A stretch of 64,000 nucleotides of DNA, taken from positions 186,001 through 250,000 of the forward strand of contig JAUSLV010000002.1 in assembly GCA_030645495.1 (NCBI GenBank), given 5' to 3'. Position numbers and translations under genes: made by a program. Numbering within the stretch: the stretch's first letter is position 1; each line of letters opens with the position of its first letter. The notes under the pieces were generated by a model. The model was given only the letters and a program-made list of their open reading frames with translations. It did no database searches and was not told where the DNA came from. Origin of the DNA: Actinomycetota bacterium. Lineage in GTDB: Bacteria > Actinomycetota > Acidimicrobiia > Acidimicrobiales > Ilumatobacteraceae. This document shows, one piece after another, positions 1 to 7,902 of the stretch.

Positions 1-1025
1 CGTTCGCCCTCGGCGCCGACTATGTGCGCCGCACCGACCAGACCATCGAGCGGGTGTTCGGCAGCGGCGATGCCACCACCGCCGGCGCGTTGTTCGAAGG
101 CCTCGGGCGCGTCAACGTGCTGCTGTTGGGCGGCGACGCCGGCCCCGGCCGCTACAGCCTGCGCACCGACTCGATGATCGTGGTCTCGATCGACCCCAAC
201 ACCGGCGACACCGCGATGATCTCCGTGCCGCGCAACACTCCCGTGCTGCCGTTCCCACCCGACACCCCGATGGGCCAACTGTTCCCCCACGGCTTCGAGG
301 ACATCGCCAACGCGGTGTATCCCTACGTGGATGCCCGCCGCGAACTGGGCGGCGGTGGCGACGACGCCGCGGCGCAGGTGATGAAGCAGGGCATCGCCCA
401 GTACCTGGGAATCCCCATCAACTACTACGTGCTGGTCGACATGGCCGGCTTCGTGCGCATCGTCGACGCGCTCGGCGGCATCGACCTCTATGTCGGCAAG
501 CGCGTGCCCGGGCCCAGCAACCCGCTGGGCGGACCCGTACTGGCACCGCTGTACTTCGATGTGGGCCAGCAACACATGAACGGCACGATCGCCCTCTCCT
601 ACGCTCGCTCGCGCTCGGCCGACAGCGATTACAGCCGCATCGCCCGCCAGCGATGCGTGCTGGGCGCGATCGCCAGCGCGGCCACACCGATGAGCCTGGC
701 GTTGGGCCTGCCCGACCTGCTGTCGGCGTTCGGCGACGCGATGCGCACCGACATCCCCCGCGACCGCCTCAGCGAGTTCGCCACCTTGATCGAGCGGTTC
801 GACTCGAAGGGCGGCATGAGCACCACGCGCACCTTGCACCTCGCCCCACCCGACTTCGACCCGACGGCGTGGCGCAAGCAGCAGGTGTACGACCTGGTGG
901 CCAACGTGATCGCCCCCGGCAGCGTGCCCTTCGTGCACCCCGACGGCAATGCGCCGTCGCCGGATGCCACGACCCCACCGCCCGTGCCGGCCGTGCTGGG
1001 CGTGGAGTGCCTGGCCAGCGCCTGA
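1..1025 (+). CDS. LytR-CpsA-Psr (LCP) family protein, 5' end cut by window edge
   Basis: LCP enzymes transfer undecaprenyl-linked glycopolymers (teichoic acid, arabinogalactan, capsule) onto peptidoglycan at the outer face of the membrane. The reading frame is already open at base 3, and its first residues (FALGADYV) align with the segment after the last membrane helix of the paralogue at 2786-4228, so the true start lies upstream. Visible LCP signatures are RVNVLLLGGDAGPGR, the RTDSMIVVSID block with its conserved Arg and Asp, the SVPRNT block, and the C-terminal ALSYARSR with RIARQR. A GTG at base 24 would remove the membrane anchor and is unlikely to be the start. The paralogue is about 60-70 percent identical by eye. 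Confidence 0.9.
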   Translation, partial: FALGADYVRRTDQTIERVFGSGDATTAGALFEGLGRVNVLLLGGDAGPGRYSLRTDSMIVVSIDPNTGDTAMISVPRNTPVLPFPPDTPMGQLFPHGFEDIANAVYPYVDARRELGGGGDDAAAQVMKQGIAQYLGIPINYYVLVDMAGFVRIVDALGGIDLYVGKRVPGPSNPLGGPVLAPLYFDVGQQHMNGTIALSYARSRSADSDYSRIARQRCVLGAIASAATPMSLALGLPDLLSAFGDAMRTDIPRDRLSEFATLIERFDSKGGMSTTRTLHLAPPDFDPTAWRKQQVYDLVANVIAPGSVPFVHPDGNAPSPDATTPPPVPAVLGVECLASA

Positions 1026-1133
1026 CCCTGCAGCCTGAACCCCGGCGGCGAAATTCCTTCGGCGGAAACAAACCTTCTGCGCGGCTGCGGCGTGACTTGC
1101 TCACACCGCAACAACCGCCCACAGGAGCACACC

Positions 1134-1736
1134 ATGAGCCACAATCCCAACCGCAGTCGCTTCGGCCGCACGATGATCATCACCGCCACCGCCATCGGCG
1201 TGACACTCGGCGCGGCCGGCCTGGCCGGCGCAGCGCAGTCGGCGTGGTCGTCCACCAGCTTCGACTCCGACGTCGCCCTCGAGACCGAGGTCAGCACCCC
1301 CACCAGCGACGATCAGGCCACCGAGAGCTCGACCGACGACTCCACCGAGAACTCGACGGATGACTCCACGGCCATCTCGACCGACGGTTCGACCGCCATC
1401 TCGACCGACGGTTCGACGGAGAACTCGACCGACGACTCCACCGAGAACTCGACCGACGACTCGGTCGACTCGGACGACGACAGCAGCAGCAACCCGAGCG
1501 CCCCGCTGCCGGCCCCGTTCACCAAGGTGTACCTCTCTGCCGGCGGCTCGATCGCCGTCACCTGGACCGGTACCGCCTTCGTGCTCGACACGGTGATCGC
1601 CGCCAACGGCTACGTCGCCGAGATCAAGGACCAGAGTTGGGACCGCATCCGAGTGGACTTCGAGGGCGTGCTGGACAGCCGCATCGAAGTGCGGATCAGC
1701 GACGACGACAACTCGGTGCGAGTGCGCATCGACTGA
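1134..1736 (+). CDS. Secreted Ser/Thr/Asp-repeat protein
   Basis: Small exported protein of unknown function, about 200 residues. The start is the ATG preceded by AGGAG at 1123-1127. The N-terminus has a basic stretch followed by a hydrophobic core and AGAAQSA, a good Sec signal peptide. Residues about 60-120 are a low-complexity run of STDDSTEN and STDGSTAI units, encoded by near-identical 12- to 24-base repeats. The C-terminal 75 residues form a compact segment beginning FTKVYLSAGGSIAV and rich in alternating hydrophobic and acidic residues, probably a small beta domain. It sits between two LCP genes, which suggests a cell-surface role. No known family was recognised. Confidence 0.75.
   Translation: MSHNPNRSRFGRTMIITATAIGVTLGAAGLAGAAQSAWSSTSFDSDVALETEVSTPTSDDQATESSTDDSTENSTDDSTAISTDGSTAISTDGSTENSTDDSTENSTDDSVDSDDDSSSNPSAPLPAPFTKVYLSAGGSIAVTWTGTAFVLDTVIAANGYVAEIKDQSWDRIRVDFEGVLDSRIEVRISDDDNSVRVRID
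1327..1470 (+). repeat. In-frame tandem repeats encoding STDD/STEN/STDG units
   Basis: Degenerate 12-base units of the type tcgaccgacgac, tccaccgagaac and tcgaccgacggt are repeated about ten times inside the secreted-protein gene. A 24-base block is present twice without change around 1378-1425. Such arrays can change length by slippage, which here would lengthen or shorten the linker without a frameshift. Confidence 0.8.
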
Positions 1737-1768
1737 TCGCTCGGCCCCCGAGGCAGAGGTACGGCCGT

Positions 1769-1800
1769 GGCCCGGTGACGCTCAGTGCGTGCACCGGGCC
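1769..1800 (+). terminator. Putative terminator hairpin
   Basis: GGCCCGGTG (1769-1777) and CACCGGGCC (1792-1800) form a 9-bp perfect stem with a 14-base loop, followed by atcgccgtttt. It lies 32 bases after the stop of the secreted-protein gene, as expected for a transcription terminator. Only four T residues follow, so activity is uncertain. Confidence 0.55.
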
Positions 1801-1846
1801 ATCGCCGTTTTCCGGCCCGAACGCGGCGCGTGGCTACCGTTGCCCC

Positions 1847-2755
1847 ATGGAGCAGCCCGGCCACCAGCACGGCCACCACGATCATCACCAGCCCGGCCAC
1901 CAACCTGGCCACCAGCACGGCCACCAGCACGAGCGGCCCGCCGACTTCGACTGGGAAGCGATGGCCGACTCGCTCGAGCTGGACGGGATGATGCTGCTGC
2001 CGATCGTGCACGACATCGTGCGCGAACTGGCCGGCGGCACCGACTGGAGCGCCGTGCGTCATGTGATCGACGTGGGCAGCGGCCCCGGTGTGATCGCCAC
2101 AGCCCTCGCCGGCCACGCCCAGCAGGCCACCATCACTGCACTCGATTCATCGGCGCCACTGCTCGAGCGAGCCCGTGCCCGCGCCGCCGCGGCGGAGATG
2201 GCCGATCGACTGCGCACGGTCGAGGCCGACCTCGACCACGGCCTGCCTGCGCTCGACGAGGCCGACGTGATCTGGGCCTCGATGGTGCTGCACCACGTGG
2301 CCGACCCGCCCGCAGTGCTGGCCGCCCTGTATCAGCAGTTGCGTTCGGGTGGCACGTTGGCGATCGTCGAGTTCGCCGGGCCGACGGCCGTGCTACCACC
2401 CCACGACCCGCTGCTGGCCACGGGTGCGTGGGGCCGCCTGGAGGCGCACATCGCCCAGGTGATCGGCGAGCGCCTCGGCAGCGACCCGCTGCAGATGCAC
2501 TGGCCGCAGTGGCTGGCCCAGGCCGGGTTCACCGACATCACCGACCGCGTCGCCGTCGCCCATCACGCCGCGCCCCTCGCCCCGCAGGGCCGACAGTGGG
2601 TGGCCAAGCGCGTGACTCGCGGGCTGCAGATGGTGTCCGAGCGGATCACCGCCCACGATGCCGCCGTGCTGGCGGAGTTGGCCGACTCGGCCGCCGCCCG
2701 CGACGACCTGTTCGTGCGCATCGAACGCCGCGTGCTCACCGCGCGGAGGGCATGA
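1847..2755 (+). CDS. Class I SAM-dependent methyltransferase with His-rich N-terminus
   Basis: 302-residue predicted methyltransferase. Motif I is VIDVGSGPGVIATALA (about residues 70-85), followed by the acidic ALDSS motif and the ADVIWASMVLHHV post-motif region typical of UbiE-like enzymes. The first 30 residues are an unusual histidine run (GHQHGHHDHHQPGHQPGHQ) that could bind metal ions. The protein contains no cysteine at all, which excludes an ArsM-type arsenite methyltransferase. The start is set by the ATG 6 bases after a TACCGT hexamer (1835-1840), suggesting a leaderless mRNA. The substrate is unknown. Confidence 0.8.
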   Translation: MEQPGHQHGHHDHHQPGHQPGHQHGHQHERPADFDWEAMADSLELDGMMLLPIVHDIVRELAGGTDWSAVRHVIDVGSGPGVIATALAGHAQQATITALDSSAPLLERARARAAAAEMADRLRTVEADLDHGLPALDEADVIWASMVLHHVADPPAVLAALYQQLRSGGTLAIVEFAGPTAVLPPHDPLLATGAWGRLEAHIAQVIGERLGSDPLQMHWPQWLAQAGFTDITDRVAVAHHAAPLAPQGRQWVAKRVTRGLQMVSERITAHDAAVLAELADSAAARDDLFVRIERRVLTARRA

Positions 2756-2785
2756 CGGCAATCTTCGGTCTCGATCGGCGAGACT

Positions 2786-4228
2786 ATGGGGATGCGCAGG
2801 AAGCCACCCAGAACAGGGTTCATGGCCTGCATCCTGGGCGTTTTCTGGTCGGTCGTATGGCCCGGGCTCGGCCACTTCGCCATCCACCGCAAGCGTCGCC
2901 GCCTGATGAACTGGCTGGTGATCGCCAACCTGGCAGCGACCTTCTTGGTGTTCGTGATCGCCGGCCCCGTGCGCGACCGCAACGACCTGGCCGCCGTCAT
3001 CTCCGACCGTTCCGACTTCATGGCCCTCGCCGTCAGCCTGATGATCATGGCCATCACCCGCTTCGGCACCGCCGCCGACGTGGCCTGGCGCTCGCGCCCC
3101 ACCGGTAAGGCATTCACCACGATCGTCGCCGCGTTCGCGTCCACCACGATGGTGTTCGTCGCCGTCGCCCCGCTCACCGTGGCCGCCGACTACGTGTGGC
3201 AGACCGACCGGATGCTCGAGCGAGTGTTCGCCTCCAGCGACGCGATCACTGCCAACCCGGCGCCCCTCTCGGCGGCCACCAGCGGTGGCACCGACGACGA
3301 CACCACCGTCACCACCGTGGCCGCAGTCACCTCCGGCCCGTTCGCCGGCCAGGCGCGCGTGAACATCCTGCTGATCGGCGGCGACGCCGGCCCCGGCCGC
3401 CCCAGCATGCGCACCGACACGATGATCGTGGTGTCCATCGACCCCGGCACCGGCGACACGGCGATCATCTCGATCCCCCGCAACATGATCATGATGCCGT
3501 TCGCTGCCGGCACCCCCCTGGCCGACGAATTCCCCGACGGCTTCCCCTTCCTGGCCAACGCGCTCTACCACTACGTCGACGGCAACCGCGAGCTCGCCGG
3601 CGGCGGCAACGACGCAGGGGCGCAAGCACTGAAGCAGTCGATGGCGCAACTGCTGGGCATCCCGATCAACTACTACGTGCTCGTCGACATGCTCGGCTTC
3701 GTCGACATCATCGATGCCATCGGCGGCATCGACATCTACGTCACCAAGCGCGTCACCACTCCGCTGAACCCCGAGCACGGCATGGAAGACGTGCCCGAGT
3801 ACATCGAGCCCGGCCAGCAGCACATGGACGGCACGCTGGCGCTCTCGTACGCCCGCTCGCGCTACGTGGACAGCGACTACGGCCGCATGGGACGCCAACG
3901 GTGTGTGATCGCGGCGATCGCCAACTCGGCGCAACCGATGAGCGTGGCGCTGGGTCTGGGCCAGTTGGTGTCGGCGTTCGGTGATGCCGTGCGCACCGAC
4001 ATCCCGCGCAACAAGTTGGGCGATTTCGCCAAGTTGATCGAACGGTTCACCGCCAATGGTGGCGTGGAAGAGGCTCGCTCGCTGCACCTCGGCCCGCCGA
4101 ACATCAACAACGGTTCGTGGGATGCCCAGCACGTGCGCAACCTGGTGGCCGGCACATTGATCCCGGGCCTCGACCCCGAGAACTCACAGCCGAAGAGCCT
4201 GCTCGACGGGTGCACGCCCCCCGAGTGA
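2786..4228 (+). CDS. LytR-CpsA-Psr (LCP) family protein with membrane anchor
   Basis: 480-residue LCP protein expected to ligate glycopolymers to peptidoglycan. The N-terminal 130 residues contain four hydrophobic segments (around FMACILGVFWSVV, WLVIANLAATFLVF, FMALAVSLMIMAI and TIVAAFASTTMVFVAV). A linker of about 60 residues leads to the LCP domain (about 190-400) with RVNILLIGGDAGPGR, RTDTMIVVSID, SIPRNM, NYYVLVDMLGFV and ALSYARSR. It is a tandem paralogue of the truncated gene at the left edge. A second ATG lies 6 bases downstream; the choice between the two is open. It begins about 30 bases after the methyltransferase stop. Confidence 0.9.
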   Translation: MGMRRKPPRTGFMACILGVFWSVVWPGLGHFAIHRKRRRLMNWLVIANLAATFLVFVIAGPVRDRNDLAAVISDRSDFMALAVSLMIMAITRFGTAADVAWRSRPTGKAFTTIVAAFASTTMVFVAVAPLTVAADYVWQTDRMLERVFASSDAITANPAPLSAATSGGTDDDTTVTTVAAVTSGPFAGQARVNILLIGGDAGPGRPSMRTDTMIVVSIDPGTGDTAIISIPRNMIMMPFAAGTPLADEFPDGFPFLANALYHYVDGNRELAGGGNDAGAQALKQSMAQLLGIPINYYVLVDMLGFVDIIDAIGGIDIYVTKRVTTPLNPEHGMEDVPEYIEPGQQHMDGTLALSYARSRYVDSDYGRMGRQRCVIAAIANSAQPMSVALGLGQLVSAFGDAVRTDIPRNKLGDFAKLIERFTANGGVEEARSLHLGPPNINNGSWDAQHVRNLVAGTLIPGLDPENSQPKSLLDGCTPPE

Positions 4229-4353
4229 CCGGCGGTCGGCCGACGCTGCGGCGAATCTTCGCGAGCAACGTTGTAATTCTCGGTGGCGGCCAAACGATCT
4301 TGCTGTGGACAACGTGTCCCTATGTGCGGGCGCACCATTCAATGGAGGAACCA

Positions 4354-5454
4354 ATGCAACGGACCAAGACCCTGCTCGGCGTGATCGCCGGTGCTGCGGC
4401 GCTGCTGGTCAGCGCCGGCTTCACCATCGCCACGGCGGCCCCGGCCGACGTACCCACGGGTGTGCCCACCACCACCACGCTGCCGCTGCTGGGCGTGCAA
4501 CTGACCGTGGAGGTCACCACCGGCCCCGGTGGCACCCTCACCAACGTCGCCGTCAACCCTGCCGACGGCCTCACCGCCACCACCCTCAAGCCCAACCGGG
4601 TCGTGTTCGAGAACATCGACGGCACCGGCAAGGTGTCGGTGGGCGACGGCCACGGCCGCCAGTCCGTCTCGGCTCGCGCCGGTTCGCTGGCCGACCTCAC
4701 CGGTCTCGGCGGCTGGTCGGGAGACGTGTTCGGCACCGGCACCGCCACCACGGTTGCGTTCACCATCAGCGCCACCGCCGACGGCACCCCCGACATCACC
4801 GATGTCAGCACCAGCGACCTCACCGCGGTCATCTCGCCCACCGTGTACGACACGAGCGACGACGATGACGACGAGTCGGAAGTCCGGGCAACCGCCAAGA
4901 TCACCTTTGCCACTGCCGGTCAGACCCGCACCCTGGCCATCACCGCTCGAGTGCACACCGACGACGACGGCACCACCGAGGCCTCCACCCGTGTCACGCT
5001 CGGCCGCATTCATGGCACCGCCCTTCCCGTCGAGCAAGCAATCGGTGAGAAGACCTGGCAGGGCCTGCTGTGCAACGGCGACACCTACTCCGTCACCTAC
5101 CTCGTCGCCGATGACGGCACCGTCACGTTCGTCAGCTCGAACCCCGCCGATGCCGAACTGCGCGACAACGAGGGCAACGGCGGCTTCAACCTGCGCTTCG
5201 CCACCGGCGAGCTGGTGCGGGTGCATGGTCACCTCTCCGATGACGGCATCCGCGTCGATGTCACCGAGAAGATCCGCTGCGACGACGCAGCCGATCCCAC
5301 GGTCAACACCCCGATCGACGTCACCACCACCGTCCACGAGGACGACGATGACGACGACAGCGACGAGCACTCCGGCTCGCACGACGACGATGATGACGAC
5401 GACGATGACGATGACGACGACCATGGCGGCGAGCGCCACGGGAATCGCGACTGA
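4354..5454 (+). CDS. Secreted protein with poly-aspartate C-terminus
   Basis: 366-residue exported protein of unknown function. The ATG at 4354 is preceded by GGAGGA (4344-4349) and opens a clear signal peptide (MQRTKTLLGVIAG...ATAAPADV). An in-frame ATG at 4342 overlaps the ribosome binding site and is less likely. The middle contains beta-rich segments and DDDDDES; the last 45 residues are dominated by aspartate (two long D runs with HSGSH between them), a likely calcium or cationic-surface binder. Two cysteines (LLCNGD, KIRCDD) could form one disulfide after export. It follows the second LCP gene by 125 bases. Confidence 0.75.
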   Translation: MQRTKTLLGVIAGAAALLVSAGFTIATAAPADVPTGVPTTTTLPLLGVQLTVEVTTGPGGTLTNVAVNPADGLTATTLKPNRVVFENIDGTGKVSVGDGHGRQSVSARAGSLADLTGLGGWSGDVFGTGTATTVAFTISATADGTPDITDVSTSDLTAVISPTVYDTSDDDDDESEVRATAKITFATAGQTRTLAITARVHTDDDGTTEASTRVTLGRIHGTALPVEQAIGEKTWQGLLCNGDTYSVTYLVADDGTVTFVSSNPADAELRDNEGNGGFNLRFATGELVRVHGHLSDDGIRVDVTEKIRCDDAADPTVNTPIDVTTTVHEDDDDDDSDEHSGSHDDDDDDDDDDDDDHGGERHGNRD

Positions 5455-5458
5455 CGTG

Positions 5459-6115
5459 ATGGCCACCGACGCCCGGCTGGTGCGGCTGCTCTTCGGAGCG
5501 GCCGCACTTGCCGTTTCACTCACCACCACACTCGCCTGCAGCGACGACTCGGGCTCGCCCTCGTCGTCAGCCGTGGGCACCACCGACCCTGCACTACCGG
5601 TCGTGGTGCAAGACCCGGCCGCGGCGCTGCAGCACGGCCTCGACCAGCTCGCGGCCGGCTACCACATGGTGGCCACCGTCACGGTCAACGGCGCAGTGTC
5701 GCTGCGAGCCGAGGGCGACCGCGTGGGCACCAGCAGCCGGCTGGAGATCACCAGCGCCGGCGCCACCGTTTCGTACGTGATCACCCCCGAAGGCAACTAC
5801 GCCAAGCCGACCGACGGCGACTGGGAACAGCTCGACGTCACCCCGGCCACCTCCGACCCGATCGACGCGATGCGCGCTCCCGTGGCCGTCACGACAGTGG
5901 GCACCACCGCCGGCGGGCTGCAACTGAAGGTGACGGTGAACGCTGTCGCCCTCGGCATCCAGGTCGATGGCAACGTCGACCTGAATGTCACGCTCGTGGA
6001 CGGCCTGATCACCACGATCACCTACGACGCTGCCGTGCAGGGTGGCCAGGCCAACGTCACCACGGTGATCACCGCGCTGGCCGACGCCACGCCGATCACT
6101 GCACCCGACGTGTGA
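5459..6115 (+). CDS. Predicted lipoprotein (LprG/LppX-like)
   Basis: About 218 residues with a lipoprotein signal peptide ending in the lipobox-like TTTLAC followed by SDDSGSPSSS. The mature part has alternating beta strands and the layout HMVATVTVNG...VSYVITPEGNYAK...DWEQL...LQLKVTVNAVALGIQVDG seen in LprG/LppX-type carriers, which shuttle lipids or lipoglycans across the periplasm-like space. That assignment rests on overall pattern only. It begins 4 bases after the preceding stop, so the two are probably co-transcribed. A GTG one codon earlier (5456) is an equal alternative start. Confidence 0.7.
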   Translation: MATDARLVRLLFGAAALAVSLTTTLACSDDSGSPSSSAVGTTDPALPVVVQDPAAALQHGLDQLAAGYHMVATVTVNGAVSLRAEGDRVGTSSRLEITSAGATVSYVITPEGNYAKPTDGDWEQLDVTPATSDPIDAMRAPVAVTTVGTTAGGLQLKVTVNAVALGIQVDGNVDLNVTLVDGLITTITYDAAVQGGQANVTTVITALADATPITAPDV

Positions 6116-6139
6116 TCGGGCACCACCACCACTGCTGAC

Positions 6140-6214
6140 CCCGCCAGCTTGCGCACCTGCCCAGCAGGTCTTGCGCCCCTGGCCACCACGGCCGGGGAGC
6201 GCAAGACTGGCGGG
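6140..6214 (+). promoter_or_regulatory. Structured leader of the tryptophanase gene
   Basis: CCCGCCAGCTTGCG (6140-6153) pairs with CGCAAGACTGGCGGG (6200-6214) with one bulged base, and the right arm ends one base before the ATG at 6216. Inside lies a second hairpin, ACCTGC/GCAGGT (6155-6169), and an extra copy of CTTGCGC (6170-6176) that could compete for the right arm. The GGCGGG that would serve as ribosome binding site is inside the right arm, so pairing would hide it. This suggests translational control or an operator. No TnaC-like leader peptide was seen. Confidence 0.5.
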
Positions 6215-6215
6215 C

Positions 6216-7592
6216 ATGCATCGTTGGCAGACCATCGTCGAACCGTTCCGCATCCACTCGGTGGAACCCGCCCAGTTCACCACGGTCGAGCAGCGCTCCG
6301 CCTGGCTGGCCGAGGCCGGTAACAACCTGTTCAACCTGCGCGCCGAGCACGTGCTCATCGACCTGCTCACCGACAGCGGCACCGGCGCGATGTCGCGCGA
6401 CCAGTGGGCCGCGATCCAGCATGGCGACGAGAGCTACGCCGGCTCGCCGTCGTGGTATCGCTTCCTCGACGCAGTGCAGCACCTGTTCCCCTTCACGCAC
6501 GTGATCCCCACCCACCAGGGCCGGGCGGCGGAGAAGATCCTGTTCTCGGTGATCGGCGGGCCGGGCAAGGTGGTGCCCAACAACACTCACTTCGACACCA
6601 CTCGCGCGAACGTCGAGTTCACCGGTGCCGAGGCGGTCGACCTGGTGATCCCCGAGGGCCGCCAGCCCGATCTCGTGCACCCGTTCAAAGGCAACATGGA
6701 CATCGCTGCGCTCGAGCACTGCATCCAGACCCGCGGGGTGCAGAACATCCCGGTCGTGTTCGTCACCATCACCAACAACTCCGGCGGCGGCCAGCCGGTG
6801 TCGCTGGCCAACCTGCGCGAGGTGCGCGGCGTCTGCGACAAGTACGGCCTGCCGCTGTTCCTCGACGGCTGCCGCTTCGCCGAGAACGCGTGGTTCATCC
6901 ACGAGCGCGAGGAAGGTCAGGGCGAGCGCGAGATCGTCGACATCGTGCGCGACATCGCCGCGCTGGCCGACGGCATGACGATGAGCGCGAAGAAGGACGG
7001 CATGGCCAACATCGGCGGTTGGCTGGCGATGAACGACGACGACCTCGCGCTGAAGTGCCGCAACCTGCTGATCCTCACCGAGGGCTTCCCCACCTACGGC
7101 GGCCTCGCCGGCCGCGATCTCGAGGCCATCGCGCAGGGCCTGACCGAGGTGGTCGACCCCAGCTACCTGCGCTACCGCATCCGCAGCACCGCCTACCTCG
7201 CCGATGCGCTCGACGCGGCCGGTGTGCCCGTGGTGAAGCCCGCCGGAGGTCATGCCGTGTACCTCGACGCTCGCGCCCTGCTGCCGCACATCGCCCCACT
7301 GCAGTACCCCGGCCAGGCGCTGGCCACCGCGCTGTACCGCGAGGGAGGCATCCGTGGCTGCGAGATCGGCACTGTCATGTTCGGCCGTCGCCCCGACGGC
7401 AGCGAGGTGCCGGCGGCGATGGATCTCGTGCGCCTGGCGATCCCACGGCGCACCTACACGCAGAGCCACATCGACTACGTGATCGAGGTGGTCACGTGGG
7501 TGGCGGCCCGCGCCGGCGAGCTACGCGGCATGCGCATCGTCGACGAACCGCCGGCGCTGCGCCACTTCACCGCCCGCTTCGCCCCTCTCTGA
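6216..7592 (+). CDS. tnaA: Tryptophanase (tryptophan indole-lyase)
   Basis: 458-residue PLP enzyme of the beta-eliminating lyase family, converting tryptophan to indole, pyruvate and ammonia in the cytoplasm. The start ATG gives the family N-terminus (PFRIHSVEP). The PLP lysine is in MSAKKDGMANIGG. Three positions that separate tryptophanase from tyrosine phenol-lyase all read as tryptophanase: FDTT (Asp, where TPL has Thr), CEIG (Ile, where TPL has Arg) and LRHFTARF (His, where TPL has Phe). Those assignments come from remembered family alignments. No tryptophan permease gene is next to it; an MFS exporter lies downstream on the other strand. Confidence 0.87.
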   Translation: MHRWQTIVEPFRIHSVEPAQFTTVEQRSAWLAEAGNNLFNLRAEHVLIDLLTDSGTGAMSRDQWAAIQHGDESYAGSPSWYRFLDAVQHLFPFTHVIPTHQGRAAEKILFSVIGGPGKVVPNNTHFDTTRANVEFTGAEAVDLVIPEGRQPDLVHPFKGNMDIAALEHCIQTRGVQNIPVVFVTITNNSGGGQPVSLANLREVRGVCDKYGLPLFLDGCRFAENAWFIHEREEGQGEREIVDIVRDIAALADGMTMSAKKDGMANIGGWLAMNDDDLALKCRNLLILTEGFPTYGGLAGRDLEAIAQGLTEVVDPSYLRYRIRSTAYLADALDAAGVPVVKPAGGHAVYLDARALLPHIAPLQYPGQALATALYREGGIRGCEIGTVMFGRRPDGSEVPAAMDLVRLAIPRRTYTQSHIDYVIEVVTWVAARAGELRGMRIVDEPPALRHFTARFAPL

Positions 7593-7616
7593 TCCGCGCC
7601 GGCCGGGGATCAGGGG

Positions 7617-7667
7617 GGCCGGCCGGGCCGGGCCGGGTCGGGCAGGGCCGGGCCGGGTCGGGCCGGT
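7617..7667. repeat. GC-only short-unit repeat (GGGCCGG / GGGTCGG)
   Basis: About 50 bases made of GGCCGG, GGGCCGG and GGGTCGGGC units directly after the tryptophanase stop. One strand carries nine runs of three G, which could fold as G-quadruplexes or act as part of a terminator. There is no coding signal in this stretch. Confidence 0.7.
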
Positions 7668-7681
7668 GCACGTGGTGCCTC

Positions 7682-7838
7682 CCGTCTCGTCGTTCCGATT
7701 TCGAATTGGCCGGGGACGACTTCCGCCGTGTGTGGAACACCACAAACACACGTCTCGTTCGTGGTGTGCCACAGATGCGGTGGCCGGTGATGAAGAGGGC
7801 CGAGCGAGCGGCGATTCGAAATCGGAACGACGAGACGG
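7682..7838. repeat. Long nested inverted-repeat element (MITE-like or bidirectional terminator)
   Basis: The 25 bases at 7682-7706 are a perfect inverted copy of 7814-7838. A second inverted pair with one mismatch lies inside (7731-7743 with 7761-7773, TGTGGAACACCAC against GTGGTGTGCCACA), leaving a 17-base loop. The whole could fold as one hairpin of about 157 bases. It lies between convergent genes (tnaA and the MFS gene), has locally lower GC than its flanks and shows no obvious target-site duplication. It may be a small non-autonomous element or a strong terminator. Confidence 0.75.
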
Positions 7839-7902
7839 CGGGCAAGGTAGCTGCCCGGCGAAACCCAGCCCCGGCACTCCACCTGGCGTCAGGCTGGGGC
7901 GA

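Noticed and set aside
1846-2755. Arsenite methyltransferase (ArsM) as identity of the His-rich methyltransferase
   Set aside because: The protein has no cysteine, whereas ArsM needs conserved cysteines. It also lies 24 kb from the arsenic island.
2393-4132. Long minus-strand open frame of 579 codons opposite the methyltransferase and LCP genes
   Set aside because: It is the antisense of two well-supported genes. Its translation is dominated by His, Gly, Val and Asp without domains, as GC-rich antisense frames usually are.
6216-7592. Tyrosine phenol-lyase as identity
   Set aside because: The Asp, Ile and His at the three substrate-determining positions match tryptophanase and not tyrosine phenol-lyase.
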